A DNA stretch of 64,000 bases. Source: Chloroflexota bacterium. GTDB lineage: Bacteria > Chloroflexota > UBA11872. The stretch covers positions 70,525 to 134,524 of the forward strand of contig JAJDVX010000042.1 in the NCBI GenBank assembly GCA_022825895.1. Reading direction: 5' to 3'. Below are positions 49,406 through 59,441 of this stretch, one piece after another (the first letter of the stretch is position 1; each line of letters opens with the position of its first letter). The position numbers were made by a program, and so were the translations under genes. The notes beneath the pieces are model-generated. The model worked only from the letters and a program-made list of their open reading frames with translations, had not been told where the DNA came from and searched no databases.

Positions 49406-51379
49406 TTAGTTTCGCTCCAATATCAGCGCCGCCTGCCGGTCCACTTCCATCCGCCAGCCGGGCGGCGCCCAGGTCGTGGCGTCGTCCTGCACGACGAGCA
49501 GGGGGCCGCGAGCCCGAAAGCCAACCGGCAACTCGGTACGCCGAAAGACGCGGGCGGGCTGGAAGTCGCCGTCGATTACCACCGGTGCGCTCCGCGACGA
49601 GGGACGTGCGCCGACCGGAGCCTGCACCTCAGGCAATGGCGGCTGCTCAACGGAAGCGAGCAAGCGCGCGACCACGATCTCGACGGCGGCCTCCGGCCTG
49701 CTGTGCGCGTAGCGTTCGTGGTGTCGCCGGTGAAAGGCGCGAACGGCGCCTGGAAGGTCCCGGCCCCGCAGCGGCACGGTGAGTTCGTACGACTGTCCGA
49801 GGTACCGAAGGTCCAGCATCCGGCGCAACCGGGGAAGCCCCACGCCAACAAAGTCGCGCCTCGCGTTACGTTCCAGCCGATTGAAGGCCGCAACCAGGGC
49901 TCGCACGCTCCGGGCGGTCGCTGGCCGCACCAGGGTTGACGAATACTCGCGCACATGCGCCCCGCTTAGCGCACCGAGCGCCGACAGTACCCCGGGATAT
50001 CGCGGCACCAGCACTCGGTCGATCTCCAGTCGCTCGGCCAGCGAGCAGCCGTGCAGCGGACCGGCGCCGCCAAATGCCACCAGCGTGAAGTCGCGGGGGT
50101 CATAGCCGCGCTCCAGCGTGATCACGCGCAGCGCCCGCTCCATGTGCGCATCGGCCACCGCAACCACGCCGGCTGCGGCTCTCAGGCGCGTCTCGGTCGA
50201 CTGATTGCTGGCGGGTATCAGCCGGTCGACGGCCGCTGCGGCTGCAGCGGCGTCCAGCGCCACATCGTCCGCCAGCGTGGCGTCGGAAACCAACCGGCCC
50301 AGCACCACATTGGCGTCGGTCACCGTAGGCTCCACACCGCCACGGCCGTAGGCGGCAGGACCCGGCTGCGCGCCGGCGCTGCGTGGACCGACCCGCAACC
50401 CGCCGGCCTCGTCGCGAGCGGCGATCGATCCACCACCGGCGCCCACGGTATGGATGTCCGTCATGGGGATCGCGACCGGGAATCCGCCAACTGTTGCGTC
50501 GGTTCGACGCAAGGGTTCGCCCGGGCAGATCGCTACGTCAGTGGACGTGCCGCCCATGTCCAGGGTCACGATCCGATCAAAGCCCGACGCGGCGGCCACG
50601 GCGCTCGCGCCGACGACTCCGGCAGCCGGACCGCTGAGCACGGATTGAACCGGCGCCGCCGCGGCCTCGGACGATCGCAGGACTCCGCCGCTGGACTGGA
50701 CGATCCATAGTTGCCCCGGGGCCGCGCGCTCCAGTCGCCGGATGTAGCGGCCCATCACGGGCGCCACGTAGGCATCAACCACGGTTGTACTGGTGCGCTC
50801 ATACTCACGATGTTCAGGCAGCACCTCCGACGAAATCGAGACCCAGCGCACGCCGGCTCGGCGCAGGGCGGCACGCACCGAGCGCTCGTGTGACGGCCGC
50901 AGAAAGCTGAAGAGCAGACATACCGCCGCGGCTTCCGGCCTGAGCCGGCGCACCTCTTCGGTAAGGCGTTCAAGCGAAACGCGGCTCAAGGGTCGGCGAA
51001 CGGCGCCGTCCGCGCCCACGCGCTCGTCGACCTCCAGTCGAAGCTCTCGCTCGATTAGCGGCGACGGCTTGCGCGGTTCGATGTCGTAGAGCGACGGACG
51101 GTTCTGGCGCGCAATCTCCAGCACATCGCGGAAGCCGGCCGTGGTCACCAGCGCCGTACGCGCGCCCTTGCGCTCGAGCACTGCGTTTGTCGCCACGGTC
51201 GAGCCGTGCACCACGGTTCCATCAGCCCCGATTCCGGCACGCCGCAAGCCCTTCAGCACAGCTTCGGCCGGGTCGTGCGGCGTGCTGGACACCTTGAAAA
51301 CGTACAGTCCGTCGTCCGCCGCGACGGTAAAGTCAGTGAAGGTGCCGCCGACGTCCACGCCAACGCGGATTCCCGTCAC
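49406..51379 (-). CDS. Hydantoinase/oxoprolinase A subunit
   Basis: RVGVDVGGTFTDFTV, VLSGPAAGVVGA, RIVTLDMGGTSTDVAIC, AFGGAGPLHGCSLAE. Confidence 0.9.
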   Translation of the reverse strand: MTGIRVGVDVGGTFTDFTVAADDGLYVFKVSSTPHDPAEAVLKGLRRAGIGADGTVVHGSTVATNAVLERKGARTALVTTAGFRDVLEIARQNRPSLYDIEPRKPSPLIERELRLEVDERVGADGAVRRPLSRVSLERLTEEVRRLRPEAAAVCLLFSFLRPSHERSVRAALRRAGVRWVSISSEVLPEHREYERTSTTVVDAYVAPVMGRYIRRLERAAPGQLWIVQSSGGVLRSSEAAAAPVQSVLSGPAAGVVGASAVAAASGFDRIVTLDMGGTSTDVAICPGEPLRRTDATVGGFPVAIPMTDIHTVGAGGGSIAARDEAGGLRVGPRSAGAQPGPAAYGRGGVEPTVTDANVVLGRLVSDATLADDVALDAAAAAAAVDRLIPASNQSTETRLRAAAGVVAVADAHMERALRVITLERGYDPRDFTLVAFGGAGPLHGCSLAERLEIDRVLVPRYPGVLSALGALSGAHVREYSSTLVRPATARSVRALVAAFNRLERNARRDFVGVGLPRLRRMLDLRYLGQSYELTVPLRGRDLPGAVRAFHRRHHERYAHSRPEAAVEIVVARLLASVEQPPLPEVQAPVGARPSSRSAPVVIDGDFQPARVFRRTELPVGFRARGPLLVVQDDATTWAPPGWRMEVDRQAALILERN

Positions 51380-51522
51380 TGACCGCCGCTCACCGTACTT
51401 CGGTCGGACACCGGATTCACCGTCTTCTGGGAGTAGTTCGCGAGCATAGGCCCAGGTCCGCTCGCGTCAACTTCGACAGGCGCCTTTCATAACTTAGGAC
51501 GCATCCCATTTGGGCTGCGAGA

Positions 51523-52188
51523 ATGGACGTGTTCGCGCTGGCCGCGATGCGGATGGACCACACCAACCCGACCCGTCCCGTACCGCCGACCACCGTTCGG
51601 CGGCTGTCCACCTACTACCGCGTGCTGGGCGCCGTCCATTCGGAAGGACAGGCAAACGTCTCGTCGGAAACGCTTGCCGTCTTGACCGGATTCACGGCCG
51701 CCCAGGTTCGGCGCGACCTCGCGTATTTCGGGTCGTTTGGCAAGCGAGGTGTGGGCTACGCCGTGTCCGCGCTTCGGCAGCGCCTGGCATCGATCCTCGG
51801 AATCGACCGTGGCTGGCGGATCGGCCTCGTAGGCGTTGGGAATCTGGGCCGTGCGCTGATGGCGTATCCGGGCTTCAACAATCAGGGATTCGAGGTCGTT
51901 GCAGCCTTTGACAGCGACGCTGCCGTGATCGGCTCGACGGTCAACGGCACCCGGGTCCTTTCGGCCGGCGACCTCGCGCATGCGGTTCGTGTTGACCGGA
52001 TCGACATGGTCATTGTGACCGTGCCCGCCCGTGCGGCGCAGAAGGTCGTTGACCAGGCGGTGGCCGCGGGAGTGCGCGCCATCCTCAACTTTGCGCCGAC
52101 CCAGTTGCGCGTTCCGGCGCACGTGCAACTGTCGAACGTGGACCTGGCGGTGGAAGTGGAGTACCTCTCGTACTCCCTGGCGGTGTGA
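51523..52188 (+). CDS. rex: Redox-sensing transcriptional repressor Rex
   Basis: VRRLSTYYRVLGAV wHTH, RRDLAYFGSFGKRGVGY, GLVGVGNLGRAL NAD-binding motif, NFAPTQLRVPAHVQLSNVDLAVEVEYLSY. Confidence 0.93.
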   Translation: MDVFALAAMRMDHTNPTRPVPPTTVRRLSTYYRVLGAVHSEGQANVSSETLAVLTGFTAAQVRRDLAYFGSFGKRGVGYAVSALRQRLASILGIDRGWRIGLVGVGNLGRALMAYPGFNNQGFEVVAAFDSDAAVIGSTVNGTRVLSAGDLAHAVRVDRIDMVIVTVPARAAQKVVDQAVAAGVRAILNFAPTQLRVPAHVQLSNVDLAVEVEYLSYSLAV

Positions 52189-52254
52189 CTTTCCGGGCTC
52201 AAGAGACTCTGCGGGTTCGCAAGCCGCACCGTTGGCGCGTATCATGCGCGGAGT

Positions 52255-52272
52255 TTGTGAAAATGATCACAA
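52255..52272 (+). promoter_or_regulatory. Candidate Rex operator TTGTGA-AAATGA-TCACAA upstream of nuoA
   Basis: Perfect 6-bp inverted repeat with 6-bp spacer, matching Rex-box style (TTGTGA...TCACAA), between rex and nuoA; TATCAT at 52240-52245 could be a -10. Confidence 0.7.
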
Positions 52273-52311
52273 CGCAGCCGCGAACGGCGAGGGGACAGGC
52301 GAAGCGCACCG

Positions 52312-52674
52312 ATGCCTAGCTGGGTAGCGATTGTCATTCTGATGGCTGTCGCGTTCCTTTTTGCGGTCGGGAGCCTTGTTGGCACCATGCTGCTCAAGCC
52401 GCACCGCAAGTACGACGCCAAGGTGGAGGCGTACGAATCCGGTATGCCCCCGATCGGGGACGCGCGCGGGCGGCACAACATCCGCTTCTACCTGGTGGCT
52501 GTAACGTTTCTGATCTTCGACGTTGAGTTGCTCTTCTTCTATCCCTGGGCGCTCTACTTCAACATGATCGACGATCAACTGTCCTTGTTCCTGGCCGGTG
52601 TCGTCTTCATCCTCATTCTGGCGGTCGCGTTCGTGTACGAGTGGCGCAAGGGCGCCCTGGATTGGAACCGCTAG
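52312..52674 (+). CDS. nuoA: NADH-quinone oxidoreductase subunit A
   Basis: KYDAKVEAYESGMPPIGDARGRHNIRFYLVAVTFLIFDVELLFFYPWA. Confidence 0.95.
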   Translation: MPSWVAIVILMAVAFLFAVGSLVGTMLLKPHRKYDAKVEAYESGMPPIGDARGRHNIRFYLVAVTFLIFDVELLFFYPWALYFNMIDDQLSLFLAGVVFILILAVAFVYEWRKGALDWNR

Positions 52675-52677
52675 CTC

Positions 52678-53253
52678 GTGTTGGTACCGGCGGCATCGCC
52701 AACCCTGGCGCCCGAGAATGTTCTGGAGCGTATCCGGCAACACGCCGGCACCGCGTATCTGGGAGGCCGCGTCGACCATGGAGATCCGGTGGCCGAGGTG
52801 GCGCCGCAGGCCTTCCCCGCGCTGTTTCCGGCCGTACGCGACGATTCGGACCTCAAACTTGAGCAGCTTGTGGACGTGACGGCTGTGCACTGGCCACTGG
52901 ACGAAGGACGAGAGTTCCAGGTCCTGTGGCAGTTCCGCTCGCTGACGAATAATCTCTTTGCACGCGTAACTGCGCGCTTGGCCGACGGCGCGTCCGTCGC
53001 CTCGGCGACCGGCACGTACGCCTCGGCCCTTTATCTGGAGCGCGAGGTTTTTGACCTTTTCGGCATCCGATTCGCCGGTCATCCCAACCTGAAGCGCATC
53101 CTGCTGCCCGAAGGCTACGAGGGGCATCCGCTGCGCAAGGAGTATCCCTTGGAAGGCCCGACCTTCCCCGAAGACGCTCACCGCAACGACCTGGTTGGCC
53201 AGCTTGACCCGGACGACTTCTGGGCGGACGTGGACGAGGCGAACGGCACATGA
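52678..53253 (+). CDS. nuoC: NADH-quinone oxidoreductase subunit C
   Basis: [45 protein letters not shown]. Confidence 0.94.
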   Translation: MLVPAASPTLAPENVLERIRQHAGTAYLGGRVDHGDPVAEVAPQAFPALFPAVRDDSDLKLEQLVDVTAVHWPLDEGREFQVLWQFRSLTNNLFARVTARLADGASVASATGTYASALYLEREVFDLFGIRFAGHPNLKRILLPEGYEGHPLRKEYPLEGPTFPEDAHRNDLVGQLDPDDFWADVDEANGT

Positions 53254-54482
53254 CGGTGGAGTCCGGAATGGCCAGTGCTCGCGTTGACCTGGAACAGGGC
53301 AGCGGGGACAACATGATCCTCAACATGGGGCCGCAGCACCCCAGCACCCACGGGGTGCTCCGCCTGGTAATCGAGTTGGACGGTGAGGAAGTCCGACGCT
53401 GCGACGCCGACATGGGCTACTTGCACCGCGGTGTGGAGAAGCTGCTGGAGGTCCACGACTATCGGGGCGGCATCACACTGACCGACCGGATGGACTACAC
53501 GTCGGGACCCTCGAACAACATGGGCTACCTGATGGCCATCGAGAAACTGATGGGCATCACCGACGACATTCCACTGCGGGCCCGCTACCTGCGGACCGCG
53601 GTGGCGGAACTCTCGCGGCTGGCCGCCCACCACATTTGGTTGGGCACGCACGGGCTGGACATTGGCGCCATGTCGGCGTTCCTGTGGTCGCTGCGTGAGC
53701 GCGAGAAGATTCTCTACCTGTTCGAGGAAGCCTGCGGCGCGCGGCTGACCACCTCGTTCATGCGAGTCGGCGGCACTGGTCCTCACGACGTGGGCGACCA
53801 GTGGCTGGACAACGTGGAAGCGTTTTTGAACGGCTACACGCTGGACGAAATCGACGCCCTGCTGACGGAGAACGAGGTCTTCATCGAACGCACCCGCGAC
53901 GTCGGGCTGATCACCCAGGAACAGGCGCTCAGCTATGGACTGACCGGGCCGGTGATACGCGGCTCAGGCATTGCCTGGGACTTGCGCAAGGCCCAGCCCT
54001 ACGCGGCCTATGACCTGGTGGACTTCGAAGTCCCGGTCTTCACCGAGGGTGACGTCTACGCGCGCTACCTGGTGCGGTTGAACGAGATGTACCAGTCGAA
54101 ACGGATCATTGGACAGTGCGTGGAGGCGCTGCGGGACTTGCCGTTGGACGCTCCCTCGAACGTGGACCTGCCCCAGGTGGTACCGCCTGACATCGGTCGG
54201 GTGCCGGTGGACATGGAAGCAATGATCAACCACTTCAAACTGGTCATGCACGGGGTGCAGCCCCCGCCGGGCGAGTCCTACTTCGGGATCGAGAATCCGA
54301 AGGGAGAGCTTGGCTTCTACTTCGTAAGCGACGGCACGGGCATGCCGTACCGTTGTCACGTGCGTTCGCCGTCGTTCGTCAACCTCAGCATCATCGAGGA
54401 AATAAGTGTGGGCAGCCTGATCGCGGACGTGGTAGCCATCATCGGCAGCGTCGACATCGTGCTGGGTGAGGTTGATCGATGA
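53250..54482 (+). CDS. nuoD: NADH-quinone oxidoreductase subunit D
   Basis: [85 protein letters not shown]. Confidence 0.96.
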   Translation: MTVESGMASARVDLEQGSGDNMILNMGPQHPSTHGVLRLVIELDGEEVRRCDADMGYLHRGVEKLLEVHDYRGGITLTDRMDYTSGPSNNMGYLMAIEKLMGITDDIPLRARYLRTAVAELSRLAAHHIWLGTHGLDIGAMSAFLWSLREREKILYLFEEACGARLTTSFMRVGGTGPHDVGDQWLDNVEAFLNGYTLDEIDALLTENEVFIERTRDVGLITQEQALSYGLTGPVIRGSGIAWDLRKAQPYAAYDLVDFEVPVFTEGDVYARYLVRLNEMYQSKRIIGQCVEALRDLPLDAPSNVDLPQVVPPDIGRVPVDMEAMINHFKLVMHGVQPPPGESYFGIENPKGELGFYFVSDGTGMPYRCHVRSPSFVNLSIIEEISVGSLIADVVAIIGSVDIVLGEVDR

Positions 54483-56914
54483 GTAGCGATACGGTCACGC
54501 TCACGATCGATGGCAATGAGGTGCAGGTGCCGCGCGGCGCGACTGTGCTGCAGGCCTGCGAGTCCATCGGTGTCGAAATTCCGACCCTTTGCACCGACCC
54601 GCGGCTGAAGCCGTACGGCGCGTGCCGCATGTGTGTGGTCGAAGTACAGCCCGGACCGCCACGCCCGACGGCTTCATGCACCACCCCGGCCGGCGACGGG
54701 ATGACGGTTGTGACCAACAGCCAAAGCATCCGCGACATCCGCAAGCACGTGATCGAATTGCAGCTCCAGCACCACCCGCTGGACTGCCCGTATTGCGACC
54801 AGGCGGGAACCTGCGAACTGCAGGACGAGGTCTTCGACCAGGAGATTCACCAGAGCCCCTACGAGACCGTCCCGAAAGCGCACCCGGAGGAAATCCTCAA
54901 CGAGGTCATCCTCCTCAACCACAACCGCTGCATCCTGTGCGGCCGCTGCGTCCGCATTTGCGACGAGCAAATCGGCGTTCGCGCACTGGACTTTGTGGAG
55001 CGAAGCGTGGGCACCTTCATTGCCCCGGCGCAGCACGACTTCATGGACTGCGAACGCTGCGGCATGTGCATTGAGACCTGTCCGGTTGGCGCCTTGCTGA
55101 GCCGTCCCTTCAAGCACTCCGCGCGAAGCTGGCAGACCGAAAAGGCAGCGTCCACCTGCCCGCATTGCTCGGTTGGCTGCTCGATCCTGGTGGAATCGCG
55201 CCACGGCGAGGTTGTGAGAACTCGCTCTAATGGTCTTGAGGAACCCGACCGCGGCATTCTTTGCGCGAAAGGCTTCTTTGGCCACTCCTTCGTAAACAGC
55301 GACGATCGCATCACGCAGCCGATGGTCCGCCGCGGCGGCGTCCTCTGGCCGGTAAGTTGGCGCGCGGCGCTGGACGCGATCACCGCGGGACTTCGCGGCG
55401 TGTTGGAAACCCACGGCCCCCGCGCCGTGGGTGTGGTTGGCTCGCCGAACACCACCAACGAGGACAACTACACGCTTCAGCGTTTTGCCCGCGCGGTGCT
55501 CGGCACAAACAACGTCTACAGCCAGGACAGCGGCCTGCACGCCACGGCCCGCACGCTGCGTGCGGTGCTGGGCAGCGAGGTTGGTCCGCATACGCAGAGC
55601 GAACTGCTTGAATCTGACCTGATTCTGGTCGTCGGTGCGGACATCGGCCACACGCACAACGTGGTTGGGGCGCACATCAAGCAGGCGGCCCGGGACGCAG
55701 GGCGCCTGCTGGTCGTCGCCACCCGGCTGGCCAGCGGACTTGACGACTTCGCCACGATCTCAGCGCGTGTTCGCCCCGGCGGCGAAGCCGCATTCCTCAG
55801 CGCATTGGCCGACGCAGCGAACGACGTGACTGAGCAAGGAACCGGCATCGACGCCGGCGCATTCGACGAGATTAGTCAGATGGTCGGCGCGGCCGGATCC
55901 GTTGCCGTTGTGTGGGACACCGGGGTCTGGACGCTCGGCAAGGCCGACAAGATTGCGCAGGCCGCCGCCAATCTGGCGCTGGCGCGGGACGGCGTGAAGC
56001 TGTTCCCGCTGGCCGAACGTGCCAACTCGGTCGGCACCTTCCGAGTCGGGATGGCCCCTGACCTCCTGCCCGGCGCCCGGCCGCTCGCGGATGCCGAAGC
56101 CCGCCGCGAAATCGGCGATGCCTGGGGCGTCGAGTTGAGCGAGGAGCCGGGATTGCCCTTTGCCGAATTCGTCGAGGGCCCGATGCGAGCGCTCTACGTG
56201 ATGGGCGAGGACGTCGTAGGCGGCGCAGCCAACCCCAGTGGCGTAAGCGCCGCCCTGCGTGAAGCCGACCTCGTCGTCGCGCAGGACATCTTTATGAATG
56301 CAACGACGGAAGTCGCTGACGTTGTGCTGCCGGGCGCCACGTTTGCCGAAAAGGGCGGGCACTACAGCAACTTTGAAGGCCGGCTCGGTCGGCTCGAACC
56401 GGCGATTCCGCCGGTGGGCGATGCCCGGCCGGACTGGGAGATCGTGGCGCGAATCGCGGCCGCGATCGGCGCCGACTTTGGATGGCGCAGCCATGAACCC
56501 ATTTCAGAAGAACTGGCGAGCCTCTCCGTCGCCCCGTCCATTTCCGGATCCGGCCAAGCCGTTTCCGTGAACGGCGCCGACCTTCCCACCGTCAACGGCG
56601 ACCGGCTTGTGCTGGCTACGGAGCAGCATCTCTACACGGCCGGCGTGGCCGGACGCCACGCGCCAAGCCTGACCTTAATGCTGCCGGACGCGGTGGCCGA
56701 ATTGAACCCCGACGACGCCGAGCGACTCCAGATCGCGCACGGCGATCGCGTACATGTGGCGTCCGCGGGCGGCGAGGTCAATCTGAAGGCCATGGTCGCT
56801 CGACGGGTGCCGTCCGGCGTCGTCAGCCTGCCCGACCGCTTCCTGGAAGCCGCACCACGTCAGCTTGATCCGCGGTCCCCCGACGGCACCGCGGTTCGCG
56901 TGAGCAAGGCCTAG
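54479..56914 (+). CDS. nuoG: NADH-quinone oxidoreductase subunit G
   Basis: VTLTIDGNEVQVPRGATVLQACESIGVEIPTLC 2Fe-2S; HPLDCPYCDQAGTCELQD; CILCGRCVRICDEQ; molybdopterin-oxidoreductase-like domain. Confidence 0.92.
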   Translation: MSSDTVTLTIDGNEVQVPRGATVLQACESIGVEIPTLCTDPRLKPYGACRMCVVEVQPGPPRPTASCTTPAGDGMTVVTNSQSIRDIRKHVIELQLQHHPLDCPYCDQAGTCELQDEVFDQEIHQSPYETVPKAHPEEILNEVILLNHNRCILCGRCVRICDEQIGVRALDFVERSVGTFIAPAQHDFMDCERCGMCIETCPVGALLSRPFKHSARSWQTEKAASTCPHCSVGCSILVESRHGEVVRTRSNGLEEPDRGILCAKGFFGHSFVNSDDRITQPMVRRGGVLWPVSWRAALDAITAGLRGVLETHGPRAVGVVGSPNTTNEDNYTLQRFARAVLGTNNVYSQDSGLHATARTLRAVLGSEVGPHTQSELLESDLILVVGADIGHTHNVVGAHIKQAARDAGRLLVVATRLASGLDDFATISARVRPGGEAAFLSALADAANDVTEQGTGIDAGAFDEISQMVGAAGSVAVVWDTGVWTLGKADKIAQAAANLALARDGVKLFPLAERANSVGTFRVGMAPDLLPGARPLADAEARREIGDAWGVELSEEPGLPFAEFVEGPMRALYVMGEDVVGGAANPSGVSAALREADLVVAQDIFMNATTEVADVVLPGATFAEKGGHYSNFEGRLGRLEPAIPPVGDARPDWEIVARIAAAIGADFGWRSHEPISEELASLSVAPSISGSGQAVSVNGADLPTVNGDRLVLATEQHLYTAGVAGRHAPSLTLMLPDAVAELNPDDAERLQIAHGDRVHVASAGGEVNLKAMVARRVPSGVVSLPDRFLEAAPRQLDPRSPDGTAVRVSKA

Positions 56915-56916
56915 GA

Positions 56917-57918
56917 ATGGATTTCTGGGCCTGGCTGATCTTGATCACGAAAGTCCTGGCGGTATTTCTGCTGTTTGCGATCGGCGCAATGCCGCTGGTG
57001 CTGCTGGAACGCTGGATCCTGGGTCGCATGCAATCGCGCTACGGCCCGCATCGCGTGGGCTGGCGCGGCACGCTGCAGACGGCCGCCGACGGCCTGAAAC
57101 TCGGGATCAAGGAAGACATGATTCCGGGCGAATCCGACAAGGGCGTGTACTGGTTCGCGCCGGTGATGATGGTCATGCCGGCTCTGGCGGCCTGGGCCAT
57201 TGTTCCCTTCGGCCCCGAGGTCGAAATGGGACGGACCATCGGACTCTGGATCGCCGATCTCAATGTCGGAATCCTGTTCTTCCTGGCCATGGGCTCACTC
57301 GGCGTCTACGGCGTGGTCATGTCCGGCTGGTCATCAAACAGCAAGTACGCCCACCTGGGCGCGCTGCGCTCCAGCGCGCAGGTCATCAGCTACGAGTTGG
57401 TCATGGGGCTGGCCGTACTGGCGGTCATCATCTACGCCGGCTCGCTGAGCCTGATTGACATCGTGAACGCGCAGGCCGGCCTCTGGTTCATCGTTCCCCA
57501 GTTGATCGGCTTCCTGCTCTTCGTGATCGCGGCCGTAGCCGAGACCAACCGGGCTCCGTTCGACTTGCCGGAGGCCGAGTCGGAACTGGTCGCGGGCTTC
57601 CACGTCGAGTATTCGGGCATGCGCTGGGCCTTCTTCTTCATGGCCGAGTACGCCAATATGCTGCTCATGTCGGCAATCGTCGCCACGCTCTTCCTCGGCG
57701 GTTGGCGTGGCTGGACAATTCCGGGGCTGGAAGCGCTCACAGGCGTGATCTGGTTCCTGCTGAAGTGCAGCGTATTCATGTTCGGCTTCTTCCTGCTGCG
57801 TGCCACGCAGCCGCGCTTCCGCTACGACCAACTCATGAATTTCTGCTGGAAGATCCTGATTCCGATCGGCGTGGTGAATCTGCTCATCGCTGCCGGTCTA
57901 CGGATGGCCTGGAGCTAG
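56917..57918 (+). CDS. nuoH: NADH-quinone oxidoreductase subunit H
   Basis: ERWILGRMQSRYGPHRVGWRGTLQTAADGLKLGIKED; AETNRAPFDLPEAESELVAGFHVEYSGMRWAFFFMAEYANM. Confidence 0.96.
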   Translation: MDFWAWLILITKVLAVFLLFAIGAMPLVLLERWILGRMQSRYGPHRVGWRGTLQTAADGLKLGIKEDMIPGESDKGVYWFAPVMMVMPALAAWAIVPFGPEVEMGRTIGLWIADLNVGILFFLAMGSLGVYGVVMSGWSSNSKYAHLGALRSSAQVISYELVMGLAVLAVIIYAGSLSLIDIVNAQAGLWFIVPQLIGFLLFVIAAVAETNRAPFDLPEAESELVAGFHVEYSGMRWAFFFMAEYANMLLMSAIVATLFLGGWRGWTIPGLEALTGVIWFLLKCSVFMFGFFLLRATQPRFRYDQLMNFCWKILIPIGVVNLLIAAGLRMAWS

Positions 57919-57921
57919 CGC

Positions 57922-58413
57922 ATGCCCCTCGGTTCTGGCGTCATGAAGGGTCTCAAGACGATGCTGATGGTTACCGGCCGCAAGCCGGCGACCGTCCTTT
58001 ACCCTGAGCAACTGCGCGACATTTCGTACCGCTTCCGCGGTCAGGTCGGCATGCGTCGCGACGAAGTGACCGGCGGCATGACCTGCGTGGGTTGCGGCTT
58101 GTGCGAGACCGCCTGTCCGAACGATGTGATCCGCGTCGACACAAGCGAGAACGAGGACGGCACTCGATTCGTCGACCGCTACTTGTTTGACGTGGGCCGC
58201 TGCGTGTTCTGCTACTTCTGTATCGAGGCTTGCCCGGTCGACGCGCTTCAGCGAACACACGACTTTCATCTCATCACCGATGACCGCCGAGGTCTCCTGA
58301 TCGACGGCGAGAAGATGATTGAGATCTATGAGCATGATCAGGCCAACCGGGAAGCCGAGCAGAAGAACATCGGTCCGGGCGCGGCCCTTGCGAATTGGTT
58401 CGAACGTGGCTGA
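57922..58413 (+). CDS. nuoI: NADH-quinone oxidoreductase subunit I
   Basis: CVGCGLCETACPNDVI and CVFCYFCIEACPVDAL ferredoxin motifs, RFRGQVGMRRDEVTGGMTCVGC. Confidence 0.92.
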   Translation: MPLGSGVMKGLKTMLMVTGRKPATVLYPEQLRDISYRFRGQVGMRRDEVTGGMTCVGCGLCETACPNDVIRVDTSENEDGTRFVDRYLFDVGRCVFCYFCIEACPVDALQRTHDFHLITDDRRGLLIDGEKMIEIYEHDQANREAEQKNIGPGAALANWFERG

Positions 58414-58478
58414 CGCGGACCGCAACGTGCGTCGGGCGCCTGGCTTCCGTCGTGCAGCGATCGAGACTTCGGAACTCC

Positions 58479-59114
58479 ATGGCTGACAACCTCGAGACCA
58501 CCGTCGCCTTCTGGTACCTGGCCATTGCGGCCGTTGGCGCCGGTGCGCTGATGCTGGTCGCGCGCAACCCCGTGCACTCGGCTATATCTCTCGTCATCGT
58601 CATCTTTCACGTCGCCGGACTGTTCGTGATCCTGGGCGCCGGCTTCCTGGCCGTGGCCCAGATCGCCATCTATGCCGGCGCCATCGTCGTGCTGTTCCTC
58701 TTCACGCTGATGATGCTGGACATGCGGCGGCTCCCGGAAGAGCGAGTGACGCACCGTCAGATCTGGCTGGGTATACCGCTGGGAATCCTGCTGGCAATTG
58801 AAGGCGTCGTCGTCAGCGTCGGCACTCCGGAGATCAGCGCATCGATCAAGGGCGCGTTCCCGCCGGCTACAGTCTCGGAACTTGGTGGAAGCACGCAGGC
58901 CCTTGCGGTCGCACTCTTCAATGAATTTACGCTGCCGTTCCTCGGCGCGAGTGTGCTTCTAACGGCGGCAACCATCGGCGCAATTGTGCTGGCGCGACGC
59001 GTCGAAGCACACGAGCAAGCCGACTTCCCGCAAGCGGCAAGCGGCTCGAATACAAACGACACAGCGGCCCAAGCCGACGCGGCAGAGCCCGCTCTTGAAG
59101 AGTCCGCGCGATGA
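58479..59114 (+). CDS. nuoJ: NADH-quinone oxidoreductase subunit J
   Basis: RNPVHSAISLVIVIFHVAGLFVILGAGFLAVAQIAIYAGAIVVLFLFTLMMLD. Start ATG 58479; ORF track start is 58395. Confidence 0.93.
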   Translation: MADNLETTVAFWYLAIAAVGAGALMLVARNPVHSAISLVIVIFHVAGLFVILGAGFLAVAQIAIYAGAIVVLFLFTLMMLDMRRLPEERVTHRQIWLGIPLGILLAIEGVVVSVGTPEISASIKGAFPPATVSELGGSTQALAVALFNEFTLPFLGASVLLTAATIGAIVLARRVEAHEQADFPQAASGSNTNDTAAQADAAEPALEESAR

Positions 59115-59410
59115 TGCTCAACGGATTCCTGGTCGTCGGCGCCCTGCTGTTCGCGCTGGGCGCCACCGGCGTGCTCATCCGCCGCAACGCCATCGTCATG
59201 CTCATGTGCATTGAACTCATGCTCCAGGGCGCGAACGTAACGCTGGCAGCTTTTTCGCGATATCTGGACGACCAGGCCGGCTTTGTGCTCGTGGTCTTTT
59301 CGCTGACCGTGGCCGCCGCCGAAGTAGCGATCGGGCTGGCAATCTTGGTGGCCCTGAGCCGGGTCTACCCGGTTGTCAACGTCGACCAGCTCGACAGCCT
59401 GAGCGGGTGA
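59111..59410 (+). CDS. nuoK: NADH-quinone oxidoreductase subunit K
   Basis: GVLIRRNAIVMLMCIELMLQGANVTLAAFSRYLDDQAGFVLVVFSLTVAAAEVAIGLAI. Confidence 0.95.
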   Translation: MMLNGFLVVGALLFALGATGVLIRRNAIVMLMCIELMLQGANVTLAAFSRYLDDQAGFVLVVFSLTVAAAEVAIGLAILVALSRVYPVVNVDQLDSLSG

Positions 59411-59441
59411 CGCGAGATATGGCACTGGTAAGGACCTCGGA

